From Accumulibacter sp. (GTDB taxonomy: Bacteria > Pseudomonadota > Gammaproteobacteria > Burkholderiales > Rhodocyclaceae), in contig NZ_JAZKUG010000001.1 in assembly GCF_036625195.1 (NCBI RefSeq), forward strand, positions 3,720,001-3,784,000: a stretch of 64,000 nucleotides of DNA. Reading direction: 5' to 3'. A program made the position numbers and the translations under genes. Numbering within the stretch: position 1 is the first letter of the stretch; each line of letters opens with the position of its first letter. The notes beneath the pieces were generated by a model that was given only the letters and a program-made list of their open reading frames with translations, ran no database searches and was not told where the DNA came from. Shown here in pieces: positions 1-8,564 of the stretch.

Positions 1-442
1 GATGGCTTTCTCGGAGGTCTATCAGGCGCTGCAGACCGGCGTCGTCGATGGCACCGAGAACCCGATCTCCAACCTCTATACGCAGAAGATGTACGAGGTG
101 CAGAAGCATCTCGCGCTGACCGACCACGGTTACCTCGGTTACGCGGTGATCGCCAACAAGAAGTTCTGGGAAGGTCTGCCGGCCGACGTCCGTGGCCAGC
201 TCGAGCAGGCGATGAAGGAATCGACCATCTACGCCAACAAGATCGCCAAGGAGCAGAACGACAAGGATCTGGAAGGCGTGAAGAAGAGCGGCAAGACGCA
301 GGTCTACACCCTGACGGCCGACGAGAAGACCGCCTTCAAGAAGGCGCTGGCACCGGTGCATGTGAAGATGGAGTCGCGCATCGGCAAGGATCTGCTGCAA
401 TCGGTGTACAAGGAGACAGGCTTCGATCCGAGCAAGTTCTGA
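1..442 (+). CDS. dctP: TRAP transporter substrate-binding protein DctP, C-terminal part (5' end outside window)
   Basis: This is the last ~146 residues of a periplasmic solute-binding protein of the TRAP dicarboxylate family. The visible part begins in the conserved stretch FSEVYQALQTGVVDGTENP, in which the ligand-clamp region of DctP proteins ends with VDG.EN. It is followed by a lysine-rich helical C-terminus ending GFDPSKF. The genes immediately downstream encode the small and large TRAP membrane subunits, so the family call is secure. The methionine near position 2 is internal, because full-length DctP proteins are about 330 residues and this piece lacks the signal peptide and first lobe. 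The family binds C4-dicarboxylates or related organic acids; the exact ligand cannot be read here. Confidence 0.93.
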   Translation, partial: MAFSEVYQALQTGVVDGTENPISNLYTQKMYEVQKHLALTDHGYLGYAVIANKKFWEGLPADVRGQLEQAMKESTIYANKIAKEQNDKDLEGVKKSGKTQVYTLTADEKTAFKKALAPVHVKMESRIGKDLLQSVYKETGFDPSKF

Positions 443-464
443 TCGCGGCCAGGAGGACGGAAAC

Positions 465-499
465 GGCCCGTTGGGATGCCTGACCCAGCGGGCCTTTTT
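465..499 (+). terminator. intrinsic terminator/attenuator between dctP and dctQ
   Basis: An 11-bp stem (465-475 with 484-494, one G-T wobble) with an 8-nt loop is followed directly by TTTTT at 495-499. It lies 22 nt after the dctP stop and 26 nt before the dctQ start. Partial termination here would give more binding protein than membrane subunits. The effect is inferred; the structure is visible. Confidence 0.75.
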
Positions 500-525
500 G
501 CAGGCAGTCGGAGGAGGCATTCTCT

Positions 526-1224
526 ATGAAGCTACTGGACCACCTCGAGGAGTGGCTGATCACCTTCCTCATGGGGGCGGCAACGACGATCATCTTCCTG
601 TCGGTGATGCACCGCTATCTCTCGGGCATGTCGATTCCCGGGCTGCAGGACTGGCTCTTGTCGCTCAATTTCGGCTGGGCACAGGAACTGTGCATCATCA
701 TGTTCGTCTGGATGGCGAAGTTCGGCGCCGCGTACGGCGTACGGACCGGCATCCACGTCGGCGTCGACGTGCTGATCAACCGCATGAGCGAGCAGACGCG
801 CGGCAAGTTCGTCATTTTCGGCCTGCTCGCCGGAGCGCTGTTCACCGGCATCGTCGGCACCCTGGGGGCGCACTTCGTCTGGGAGAACGGTTTCCACTAC
901 GCCTTCTATTCCTGGTTTGGCTGGGACGTCGGCGACGTACCGGAAGGCCCGACGACGCCGGACCTCGAATGGCCGACCTGGATCGTCTACAGCGCCATTC
1001 CGCTCGGTTCGTCACTGATGTGCTTCCGCTTCCTGCAGGTCACCTGGGGCTTCATCCGCACCGGCGAACTGCCACACCACGATCATGGCCACGTCGATGG
1101 CATCGAGGAGAATCCGGACGTTGCCGAGACCTACCGTCTCGAGGACAACCTGCACCCACATGATCGCAACTACTCGCAACACCATCCGGAAGATCGGTCT
1201 GGTCAGGGAGGAGAGAAGAAATGA
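526..1224 (+). CDS. dctQ: TRAP transporter small permease subunit DctQ
   Basis: A 232-residue membrane protein of the DctQ family, the small four-helix subunit that joins the periplasmic binding protein to the large DctM channel. Hydrophobic segments lie near residues 12-30, 55-80, 100-125 and 145-175. The motif ELCIIMFVWMAKFGAAYGVR, with charged residues inside a helix, is typical of the family. The C-terminus (after about residue 180) is a hydrophilic, His/Asp-rich tail longer than in most DctQ proteins. A strong Shine-Dalgarno GGAGGAGG ends 8 nt before the ATG. The stop overlaps the dctM start as ATGA, so the two are translationally coupled. Confidence 0.93.
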   Translation: MKLLDHLEEWLITFLMGAATTIIFLSVMHRYLSGMSIPGLQDWLLSLNFGWAQELCIIMFVWMAKFGAAYGVRTGIHVGVDVLINRMSEQTRGKFVIFGLLAGALFTGIVGTLGAHFVWENGFHYAFYSWFGWDVGDVPEGPTTPDLEWPTWIVYSAIPLGSSLMCFRFLQVTWGFIRTGELPHHDHGHVDGIEENPDVAETYRLEDNLHPHDRNYSQHHPEDRSGQGGEKK

Positions 1225-2504
1225 ACGCGACGATCATCTTCGTCATCCTGCTGGTCCTCATGCTGACCGGCATGCCGATCTCGATTTCGCTCGGCCTGAC
1301 GGTACTCAGCTTCCTCTTCATGTTCACCCAGGTGCCGCTCGAATCGGTGGCGCTGAAGCTGTTCACCGGCATCGAGAAGTTCGAGATCATGGCGATTCCG
1401 TTCTTCATCCTGGCCGGCAACTTTCTCACCCATGGCGGGGTTGCGCGGCGGATGATCAAGTTCGCGACCGACGTCGTCGGCCACTGGTACGGTGGCCTCG
1501 GCCTCGCCGGGGTGATGGCCTGTGCGTTGTTCGCAGCGGTTTCGGGCTCGTCGCCGGCAACCGTCGTCGCCATCGGCTCGATCCTGATGCCGGCGATGGT
1601 CAAGGCCGGCTTCCCGAACCGCTTCGGCGCCGGGGTCATCACCACCTCGGGCGCACTCGGCATCCTGATTCCCCCGTCGATCGTCATGGTCATGTACTCG
1701 GTGGCGACCAACACCTCGGTCGGCGCGCTGTTCATGGCCGGCGTCATCCCGGGCATCCTGCTGGCGATGACGCTGGGTGGTGTCACCTGGTACCGGGCGA
1801 AGAAGTTCGACTATCCGCGCATGCCGAAAGCCTCCTTCACGCAGCGCGTCAAGTCGTTCCGCGAGTCGGCCTGGGGCCTGTTCCTGATCGTCGTCGTCAT
1901 GGGCGGCATCTACAGCGGCATGTTCACGCCGACCGAGGCAGCAGCGATGAGTGCGGTCTATGCCTTCTTCGTCGCCGTCTTCGTCTATAAGGACCTGACG
2001 ATGAAGGACGTGCCGAGGGTGCTGCTCAACTCGGCGAACATGTCGGCGATGCTGCTCTACATCATCACCAACGCCGTCCTCTTCTCGTTCATCATGACCA
2101 ACGAGAACATCCCGCAGGCGCTGGCGGACTGGATGCTCGGCCACGGGCTGGGAATGATCGCCTTCCTGCTGGCGGTGAACATCATCCTCCTGCTCGCCGG
2201 CAACTTCATGGAACCGTCGTCGATCGTCCTCATCTTCGCGCCGATCCTCTTCCCGGTGGCGATCAAGCTGGGCATCGATCCGGTGCACTTCGGCATACTG
2301 ATGGTGGTCAACATGGAGGTCGGCATGTGCCATCCGCCGGTCGGACTCAACCTCTACGTCGCCTCCGGCATCACCAAGATGGGCATCACCGAACTGACCG
2401 TCGCCGTCTGGCCGTGGCTGCTGTCGATGCTGGTCTTCCTGGTCGTCGTCACCTATGTGCCGATCATGTCGCTCTGGCTGCCGAGGACACTCGGCATGAT
2501 GTAG
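1221..2504 (+). CDS. dctM: TRAP transporter large permease subunit DctM
   Basis: A 427-residue, almost entirely hydrophobic protein matching the usual length of DctM, the large subunit that carries Na+-coupled substrate through the inner membrane. About twelve transmembrane stretches are visible. Family hallmarks include FFILAGNFLTHGGVARRM, a small-residue stretch AAVSGSSPATVVAIGSILMP, GILIPPSIVMVMYS, and MEVGMCHPPVGLNLYVASG near the C-terminus. It starts at the ATGA overlap with dctQ, preceded by GGGAGGAGAG. With the upstream genes it makes a complete dctPQM operon for uptake of organic acids. Confidence 0.95.
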   Translation: MNATIIFVILLVLMLTGMPISISLGLTVLSFLFMFTQVPLESVALKLFTGIEKFEIMAIPFFILAGNFLTHGGVARRMIKFATDVVGHWYGGLGLAGVMACALFAAVSGSSPATVVAIGSILMPAMVKAGFPNRFGAGVITTSGALGILIPPSIVMVMYSVATNTSVGALFMAGVIPGILLAMTLGGVTWYRAKKFDYPRMPKASFTQRVKSFRESAWGLFLIVVVMGGIYSGMFTPTEAAAMSAVYAFFVAVFVYKDLTMKDVPRVLLNSANMSAMLLYIITNAVLFSFIMTNENIPQALADWMLGHGLGMIAFLLAVNIILLLAGNFMEPSSIVLIFAPILFPVAIKLGIDPVHFGILMVVNMEVGMCHPPVGLNLYVASGITKMGITELTVAVWPWLLSMLVFLVVVTYVPIMSLWLPRTLGMM

Positions 2505-2535
2505 CCGTTGGCGGACACCGCGGCCTGTTCTGTCG

Positions 2536-2570
2536 GGGCGCGCGCGGGGCAACCCGTGTGCGCCCTTTTT
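2536..2570 (+). terminator. intrinsic terminator after dctM
   Basis: A 13-bp stem (2536-2548 with 2553-2565, two G-U wobbles) is closed by a GCAA tetraloop and followed by TTTTT. It begins 32 nt after the dctM stop and clearly ends the TRAP operon. Confidence 0.88.
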
Positions 2571-2655
2571 GCGTTGCTGGCGAATGGCGATCGTGGCGGT
2601 CGGCGATCGATTCGCGGTCCAATTTGCGTCGCTGCCGGCACGCGTGCCCGAGTCT

Positions 2656-2664
2656 TGGTATAAT
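2656..2664 (+). promoter_or_regulatory. extended -10 promoter of the ndk-der gene run
   Basis: The sequence TGGTATAAT is a perfect TGnTATAAT extended -10 element. No good -35 hexamer lies 16-18 nt upstream, which is acceptable for extended -10 promoters. Transcription would start near 2671, giving a leader of about 68 nt before the ndk ATG. Confidence 0.72.
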
Positions 2665-2738
2665 CTTCAGGTTAGTCGTCTAGCAATATGATTTCGCGTC
2701 GTTTTTCTTCTTCATCCACCGCATCCGGAGAGTGCTCC

Positions 2739-3167
2739 ATGGCCAGCGAACGTACCCTTTCCATCATCAAGCCCGACGCCGTCGCGAAGAACGTCATCGG
2801 CAAGATCTATTCCCGTTTCGAAACCAATGGGTTGAAGGTGATTGCCGCCAAAATGGCCTGGCTGTCACCGCAGGAAGCCGGCGCCTTCTACGCCGTGCAT
2901 CGCGAGCGTCCTTTCTTCAAGGATCTGGTCGATTTCATGATCTCGGGTCCGGTCATGATCCAGGTGCTCGAGGGCGAGAACGCGATCGCCAAGAACCGCG
3001 AGCTGATGGGCGCCACCGATCCGAAAAAGGCCGAGCCGGGGACGATTCGCGCCGACTTCGCCGAGTCGATCGACGCCAACGCCGTGCACGGCTCCGACGG
3101 ACCGGAGACGGCGAAGGTCGAGGTCGCCTTCTTCTTCCCGGAAATGAGCGTCTACGCCGGTCGCTAG
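2739..3167 (+). CDS. ndk: nucleoside-diphosphate kinase
   Basis: A 142-residue Ndk that transfers the gamma-phosphate of ATP to other nucleoside diphosphates through a phospho-histidine. It begins MASERTLSIIKPDAVAKN, the universal N-terminus. The active-site histidine is in the stretch ending DANAVHGSDG (residue ~117), and the P-loop-like RNRELMGATDP equivalent is present as KNRELMGATDPKKAEPGTIR. An in-frame ATG at 2688 would add 17 residues (MISRRFSSS...), but the family length and conserved start favour 2739. It is the first gene after the extended -10 promoter and lies 28 nt before rlmN. Confidence 0.96.
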   Translation: MASERTLSIIKPDAVAKNVIGKIYSRFETNGLKVIAAKMAWLSPQEAGAFYAVHRERPFFKDLVDFMISGPVMIQVLEGENAIAKNRELMGATDPKKAEPGTIRADFAESIDANAVHGSDGPETAKVEVAFFFPEMSVYAGR

Positions 3168-3195
3168 TCTTCGCGGACCTGCCTCGTCGGTCACC

Positions 3196-4317
3196 ATGAC
3201 GGTCAACCTGCTCGATTTCGATGCCGCCGCGCTGACGGCCTTCTTCGCCGACCGGGGCGAGAAGCCGTTTCGCGCGCGGCAGGTGCTGCGCTGGCTGCAT
3301 CGCTTCGGGCAGGCGGACTTTGCGGCGATGACCGACATTGCCCGCGGCCTGCGCGAGAAACTCGACGCGCAGGCGGTCGTGCAGCCGCCGCCGGTGATCG
3401 CCGATCGGGTGGCCGACGACGGCACGCGCAAGTTCCTTTTCGACGTCGGCAGCGGCAACGCCGTCGAGGCTGTCTTCATCCCCGAGGAGGAGCGCGGCAC
3501 GCTGTGCATCTCGACACAGGCTGGCTGCGCGCTCGACTGCTCGTTCTGCGCCACGGGCAAGCAGGGTTTCAACCGCAACCTGACGGTGGCGGAGATCATC
3601 GGCCAGCTTTGGCAGGCGCAGCATGCGCTGGGTGGCTGGGCGGAGCGCCCGGCGAACGGCGAGCGGATGATCAGCAATGTCGTCCTGATGGGCATGGGCG
3701 AGCCGCTGGCCAATCTCGACAACACCGTGCGCGCGCTGCGCCTGATGCTCGACGACAATGCCTATGGCCTGTCGCGGCGGCGGGTCACCGTGTCGACTTC
3801 CGGCCTGGTGCCGGCCATGGACCGGCTGCGCGACGAGTGCCCGGTGGCGCTGGCGGTGTCGCTGCACGCTCCGGACGACGGTTTGCGTGACGAACTCGTG
3901 CCGATCAACCGCAAGTATCCGCTGCGCGCACTGCTCGCCGCCTGCCAGCGCTATCTCGAACGGGCGCCGCGCGATTTCATCACCTTCGAGTACGTCATGA
4001 TCGACGGTGTCAATGACTCCGATGCGCAGGCGCGCGAACTGCTGGCGCTGACGCGCGAGGTGCCGTGCAAGTTCAACCTGATTCCCTTCAACCCCTTCCC
4101 GGACTCGCCGTACCGGCGCTCGCCGGCCATGCGGGTGCGTCGCTTCGCCGAGATCCTGCTCGCCGGCGGCGTCGTCACGACGACGCGCAGGACGCGTGGG
4201 GACGACATCGCCGCTGCCTGCGGCCAACTGGCGGGGCAGGTGCGCGACCGGACGCGGCGAGGGAGCCGCAGTTTCGTTCTCGAACGGGTGTCGCAGGAGG
4301 AGAGCGCATGCGGCTGA
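3196..4317 (+). CDS. rlmN: 23S rRNA (adenine(2503)-C(2))-methyltransferase RlmN
   Basis: A 373-residue radical-SAM methyltransferase that methylates A2503 of 23S rRNA and A37 of some tRNAs. The iron-sulfur motif CALDCSFCATGKQGF (CxxxCxxC) lies near residues 114-121. MGMGEPLANLDN, VSTSGLVPAM and SLHAPDDGLRDELVPINRKYP are RlmN signatures. The catalytic Cys of the C-terminal part is visible as RRTRGDDIAAACGQLAG. Length is normal. The last 10 nt overlap the start of pilW. The ndk-rlmN-pilW order is conserved in betaproteobacteria. Confidence 0.96.
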   Translation: MTVNLLDFDAAALTAFFADRGEKPFRARQVLRWLHRFGQADFAAMTDIARGLREKLDAQAVVQPPPVIADRVADDGTRKFLFDVGSGNAVEAVFIPEEERGTLCISTQAGCALDCSFCATGKQGFNRNLTVAEIIGQLWQAQHALGGWAERPANGERMISNVVLMGMGEPLANLDNTVRALRLMLDDNAYGLSRRRVTVSTSGLVPAMDRLRDECPVALAVSLHAPDDGLRDELVPINRKYPLRALLAACQRYLERAPRDFITFEYVMIDGVNDSDAQARELLALTREVPCKFNLIPFNPFPDSPYRRSPAMRVRRFAEILLAGGVVTTTRRTRGDDIAAACGQLAGQVRDRTRRGSRSFVLERVSQEESACG

Positions 4318-5108
4318 TCCTCTGTTGCCTCTTCTTTTGCCTGGGCCTTGCCGCCTGCTCTTCCGGCTCGGTGTCGCCGGCAGCGAAGAAGCCCGCCGAG
4401 GACGAGGTCGATTCGCGCCAGCCGACCAAGCCACGCGACCCGCGCACGCGCGCCAAGCTGCACACCGAACTCGGCGCGATGTATCTGCAGAGCGGCAACC
4501 TGACGGTCGCGCTCGAGGAGATGAGCATCGCCATCCTGATCGATCCGGACTATGCGACGGCCTACGCCATGCGCGGACTGGCGGCGTACCGCATCCGCGA
4601 GCTGCAACTGGCCGACCAGGATTTCCGTCGCGCGCTCAGCCTCGACGGCAAGGATCCGGAGATCAACAACAATTACGGCTGGTTTCTCTGTCAGGTGGGA
4701 CGTGAGAAGGAGGGTCTCGGCCATATCCAGACGGCAATGAGGAACCCGCTCTACAAGACGCCGGAAAAGGCCTACCTCAACGCCGGCAGCTGCTATGCCC
4801 GGATTGGCGACCTCGCGAGTGCCGAAGCTCATGTCGAGCAGAGCCTGCGCATCCTGCCGGGGAACCCGCCGGCGCTGCTCGAACTGGCCAGCATCAACTT
4901 CCGCAAGGGTGACGTCGAGCGGGCGCGCCACGAACTCGTCGAACTGCTGCGCCAAAACGACCCCAACGCCGAGGCGTTGTGGCTCGGCGTGCGAATCGAG
5001 CGGGCTCTCGGCAACCGTCCGGCGGAAGCCCGTTACGCCAGCCAGCTGCGACGAAAGTTCCCGCTGTCGCCCGAGGCGGAGGAGTTGCTGAAGGGAAGAG
5101 CGGAATGA
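4308..5108 (+). CDS. pilW: type IV pilus biogenesis/stability lipoprotein PilW (PilF)
   Basis: A 266-residue outer-membrane lipoprotein with tetratricopeptide repeats that helps the PilQ secretin assemble. The N-terminus MRLILCCLFFCLGLAACSS is a lipoprotein signal with lipobox LAAC, so the mature protein would start at Cys17. TPR helices follow from about residue 55, with segments such as LGAMYLQSGNLTVALEEM and NNYGWFLCQVGREKEGL. The ATG at 4308 lies inside the end of rlmN, and the stop overlaps the rodZ ATG as ATGA. Placement between rlmN and the RodZ-like gene is the standard order. Confidence 0.92.
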   Translation: MRLILCCLFFCLGLAACSSGSVSPAAKKPAEDEVDSRQPTKPRDPRTRAKLHTELGAMYLQSGNLTVALEEMSIAILIDPDYATAYAMRGLAAYRIRELQLADQDFRRALSLDGKDPEINNNYGWFLCQVGREKEGLGHIQTAMRNPLYKTPEKAYLNAGSCYARIGDLASAEAHVEQSLRILPGNPPALLELASINFRKGDVERARHELVELLRQNDPNAEALWLGVRIERALGNRPAEARYASQLRRKFPLSPEAEELLKGRAE

Positions 5109-6010
5109 ACGGGCAGGGCGTTTTTCCGCTCCCGCCCGACGAGCGGCCGGCTGCCGCCGGGACGGCAGGCGAACCGCCAGCTTTGGCTGTCGGTGGTGTC
5201 GGGCAACAACTGCGCGCAGCGCGCGAGGGACGCGGGCTCAGTCTGGCCGAGGTGGCGCAGTCGCTCAAGCTCGGGCCGGGCCAGGTGGCCGCCCTCGAGA
5301 ATGAGGAATGGCAGCTCCTGCCGGGCAACACGATGATTCGCGGCTTCGTCCGCAACTATGCGCGCCTGTTCGACCTCGACGTCGAGCAACTGATGCGCGG
5401 TCTCGATGCCGCCCGGCTGCAGCAGAAGCCGCAGCTCGCCGCTTCTGCCGGAACCAGCGCCAACCTGCCATCGCCGCCGGGCCGCCGGGCCGAGCGACGC
5501 GATTACCTGGCGGTTCTGGGCGGGCTGCTGTTGCTGGTGCTGGCGGTGTTGGTCTACTTCTTTGCGCCGCTGAGGGAGTGGCAGGCGCGGCTGAGCGAGA
5601 TGATCGAGAGCCGCTCGATGGCGCCACATGCCGAACGCGCGCAGCCCGCGCCAGTGCTGCCGACAGCCCACGATTCGACGCCACATGCGGCTTCTGCCGA
5701 ATCGGTGACCAGCGTCAGCCCGCCGAATGCCACGGTGCTGGCGGCGGCGTCCGCGGACGCGGCGTCCGCGGGCGCGGGCGATCTCAGGCTGTCGTTTGCC
5801 CAGTCGGCATGGGTCGAGGTGCGTGACGCCATGGGTCAGACGATCGTTTCCGGGATGATGCCGGCCGCCAGCCAGCGCGAGGTGGGTGGTCAGGCCCCTT
5901 TTTCGCTGGTGATCGGCAACGCGACGCAGGTGACGCTGCAGTATCGCGGCCGCGTGATCGATCTGGCGCCGCACAGCAAGGGTGACGTCGCCCGGCTGAC
6001 GGTCGAGTGA
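5105..6010 (+). CDS. rodZ: RodZ-like helix-turn-helix membrane protein with DUF4115 domain
   Basis: A 301-residue single-pass protein of the RodZ family, which links the MreB cytoskeleton to the cell-wall elongation machinery. A cytoplasmic HTH domain lies at about residues 35-105 (LRAAREGRGLSLAEVAQSLK). A membrane helix follows at about 140-160 (LAVLGGLLLLVLAVLVYFF), then an Ala/Pro/Ser-rich linker and a C-terminal DUF4115 beta-domain from about residue 220 (LRLSFAQSAWVEVRDAMGQ). The N-terminal 35 residues are Pro/Gly-rich and variable. It is coupled to pilW (ATGA) and to ispG (GTGA). A role in cell shape is known for the family. Confidence 0.88.
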   Translation: MNGQGVFPLPPDERPAAAGTAGEPPALAVGGVGQQLRAAREGRGLSLAEVAQSLKLGPGQVAALENEEWQLLPGNTMIRGFVRNYARLFDLDVEQLMRGLDAARLQQKPQLAASAGTSANLPSPPGRRAERRDYLAVLGGLLLLVLAVLVYFFAPLREWQARLSEMIESRSMAPHAERAQPAPVLPTAHDSTPHAASAESVTSVSPPNATVLAAASADAASAGAGDLRLSFAQSAWVEVRDAMGQTIVSGMMPAASQREVGGQAPFSLVIGNATQVTLQYRGRVIDLAPHSKGDVARLTVE

Positions 6011-7269
6011 GGCGGGTGCCAGTGGTGAGCGGTACGCTCGAGGGCACGCTGCGCCGGCCGACGCGGCCGGTCCGTGTGGGGCAGGTGACGATCGGCGGCG
6101 CGGCGCCGGTGGTCGTCCAGTCGATGACCAACACGGACACCGCCGACGTCGTCCGCACGGCGATCCAGTGCGCCGAGCTGGCACGTGCCGGATCCGAAAT
6201 GGTGCGGGTGACGGTCAACACGCCGCAGGCAGCTGCCGCCGTGGCCCCGATCCGCGAGCAACTGGGCCGCATGGGGGTCGATGTGCCGCTGATCGGCGAC
6301 TTTCATTACAACGGGCATCGCCTGCTCGCCGACCATCCGGAGTGTGCCGCGGGACTTGCCAAGTACCGCATCAATCCGGGCAACGTCGGTCACGGCCGCA
6401 AGCGCGACGAGCAGTTCGCGCAGATGATCGAAGTCGCCTGTCGATACGAGAAGCCGGTGCGCATCGGCGTCAACTGGGGCAGCCTCGACCAGGACCTGCT
6501 GGCGCGGATCATGGACGAGAACGCGCGCCGTCCCGTGCCGCAGGACGCGGTCGCCGTCATGCGCGAGGCAATGGTCGTCTCGGCGCTCGAATCGGCAGCC
6601 CGGGCCGAGGCGCTCGGCATGCCGGGGGAGCGGATCGTGCTGTCGTGCAAGGTGTCGGGCGTGCAGGATCTGGTCGCGATCTATCGCGAGTTGTCGCGGC
6701 GCTGCGACTACCCTCTGCATCTGGGGCTGACCGAAGCCGGCATGGGCTCGAAGGGTATCGTCGCGTCCACGGCGGCGATGGCGATCCTGCTGCAGGAGGG
6801 GATCGGCGACACGATCCGCGTCTCGCTGACCCCCGAGCCCGGCGGGGCGCGGACGCAGGAGGTGATCGTCGCGCAGGAGATGCTGCAGACGATGGGGCTG
6901 CGCGCCTTCACACCGATGGTCGTCGCCTGCCCCGGCTGCGGGCGGACCACCAGCACCTTCTTCCAGGAACTGGCGCAGTCGATCCAGGAGCATGTGCGGC
7001 AGCGGATGCCGCAGTGGCGCGTCGAGCACGATGGCGTGGAGAACATGACGCTGGCCGTGATGGGCTGCGTCGTCAACGGGCCGGGGGAAAGCAAGCACGC
7101 GAACATCGGCATCAGCCTGCCGGGAACCGGCGAGGCGCCGGTGGCGCCGGTGTTCGAGGACGGGATGAAGACGGTGACCCTGCGCGGCGACCACATCGCC
7201 GAGGAGTTCACCGCCATCGTCGATGCCTACGTCGCACGCACCTACCAGAGAAAGGTTGCGACGCGATGA
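6007..7269 (+). CDS. ispG: 4-hydroxy-3-methylbut-2-en-1-yl diphosphate synthase (flavodoxin)
   Basis: A 420-residue IspG (GcpE), the [4Fe-4S] enzyme that converts methylerythritol cyclodiphosphate to HMBPP in the non-mevalonate isoprenoid pathway. Signatures include VVVQSMTNTDTADV, LIGDFHYNGH, KYRINPGNVG, and the cluster cysteines in ACPGCGRT and MGCVVNGPGESKHANIG. The GTG start at 6007 overlaps the rodZ stop. GTG codons at 6016 and 6025 are alternative starts within the same few residues. The hisS ATG overlaps the stop as ATGA. Confidence 0.96.
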   Translation: MRRVPVVSGTLEGTLRRPTRPVRVGQVTIGGAAPVVVQSMTNTDTADVVRTAIQCAELARAGSEMVRVTVNTPQAAAAVAPIREQLGRMGVDVPLIGDFHYNGHRLLADHPECAAGLAKYRINPGNVGHGRKRDEQFAQMIEVACRYEKPVRIGVNWGSLDQDLLARIMDENARRPVPQDAVAVMREAMVVSALESAARAEALGMPGERIVLSCKVSGVQDLVAIYRELSRRCDYPLHLGLTEAGMGSKGIVASTAAMAILLQEGIGDTIRVSLTPEPGGARTQEVIVAQEMLQTMGLRAFTPMVVACPGCGRTTSTFFQELAQSIQEHVRQRMPQWRVEHDGVENMTLAVMGCVVNGPGESKHANIGISLPGTGEAPVAPVFEDGMKTVTLRGDHIAEEFTAIVDAYVARTYQRKVATR

Positions 7270-8564
7270 ATGCGAACAGGATCCAGTCGCTGCGTGGCAT
7301 GAGCGACATTCTGCCCGATGAGGCGGAGTTCTGGGACCGTTTCGACGAGACCGTCCGTTCCTGGCTGCACAGCTATGGTTACCGGCCGATCCGCCTGCCG
7401 ATCGTCGAGCCGACGCCGCTTTTCAAGCGGGCGATCGGCGAGGTGACCGACATCGTCGAGAAGGAGATGTACTCGTTCGTAGACAGCCTCAACGGCGAGC
7501 AATTGACGCTGCGCCCGGAAGGCACGGCGGGTTGTGTGCGTGCGGTGATCCAGCACAACCTCGTGGCGCAGCAGCCGCAGAGGCTCTACTACATGGGCCA
7601 GATGTTCCGCCACGAACGGCCGCAGAAGGGGCGTTATCGGCAGTTCCATCAGGTCGGTGTCGAGGCGCTCGGCTTTGCCGGACCCGACATCGATGCCGAG
7701 CAGATCCTCATGGGCGCCCGCCTGTGGGACGACCTTGGCCTCGATGGCATCGCACTGCAGCTCAACACGCTCGGCCAGCCGGCGGAACGCGCACGCCATC
7801 GCGCCGAGTTGATCGCCTACCTCGAACGGCATGGCGATCTTCTCGACGAGGACAGCCGGCGGCGCCTGCACAGCAACCCGCTGCGCATTCTCGACAGCAA
7901 GAACCCGTCTCTGCAGGAACTGATTCATGGCGCGCCGCGGTTGCTCGATCATCTCGGCGATGAATCGCTGGCGCACTTCGCAAGCGTGCAACAGGTACTG
8001 CGCGACGCCGGCCAGCCTTTCGAGATCAACCCGCGCCTGGTGCGTGGACTCGACTACTACAATCTGACCGTCTTCGAGTGGGTGACGGATCGTCTCGGCG
8101 CGCAGGGGACGGTCTGTGCCGGCGGTCGCTACGACGGGCTGGTCGAACAACTGGGCGGCAGGCCGTCGCCGGCCTGCGGTTTTGCCATGGGCGTCGAGCG
8201 GCTGACGACGCTGATTCGCGAAGCTGGCGGCGCCACCGGTTCGCAGCCGGTGGACGTCTATGTCGTGCATCAGGGCGCCACGGCCTCGCGTCTGGCGGCG
8301 CGGGTCGCCGAGTCGCTGCGCGATCGCGGCATCGACGTCCTCTTCCATTGCGGCGGCGGCGGCTTCAAGTCGCAGATGAAGAAGGCCGACGCCTCGGGCG
8401 CCGCCTTCGCCGTCATCATCGGCGACGACGAGGCGAGCGCCGGCGAGGCGAGCCTGAAGCCGCTGCGTCCGGTGGGCGAGCTGCCCAACGAACAGCGGCG
8501 CATCGGCGTGGACCGCCTCGCCGACGCGATCATCGATGCAACAATGGATTGGGAGGACGCCTGA
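7266..8564 (+). CDS. hisS: histidine--tRNA ligase
   Basis: A 432-residue class II aminoacyl-tRNA synthetase charging tRNA-His. Motif 1 lies in the N-terminal part beginning IQSLRGMSDILPDEAEFW. Motif 2 is MFRHERPQKGRYRQFHQVGVE. The histidine-specific segments are LVRGLDYYNLTVFEW and GGRYDGLVEQLGGRPSPACGF-like, interrupted here only by normal variation. The C-terminal anticodon-binding domain begins around residue 330 (VDVYVVHQG). The start is fixed by the ATGA overlap with ispG, and the stop overlaps the next ATG. Confidence 0.96.
   Translation: MNANRIQSLRGMSDILPDEAEFWDRFDETVRSWLHSYGYRPIRLPIVEPTPLFKRAIGEVTDIVEKEMYSFVDSLNGEQLTLRPEGTAGCVRAVIQHNLVAQQPQRLYYMGQMFRHERPQKGRYRQFHQVGVEALGFAGPDIDAEQILMGARLWDDLGLDGIALQLNTLGQPAERARHRAELIAYLERHGDLLDEDSRRRLHSNPLRILDSKNPSLQELIHGAPRLLDHLGDESLAHFASVQQVLRDAGQPFEINPRLVRGLDYYNLTVFEWVTDRLGAQGTVCAGGRYDGLVEQLGGRPSPACGFAMGVERLTTLIREAGGATGSQPVDVYVVHQGATASRLAARVAESLRDRGIDVLFHCGGGGFKSQMKKADASGAAFAVIIGDDEASAGEASLKPLRPVGELPNEQRRIGVDRLADAIIDATMDWEDA

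Noticed and set aside
1203..2552. Long minus-strand open frame opposite dctM
   Set aside because: His/Arg/Asp-rich antisense translation without domains; dctM on the other strand is unmistakable.
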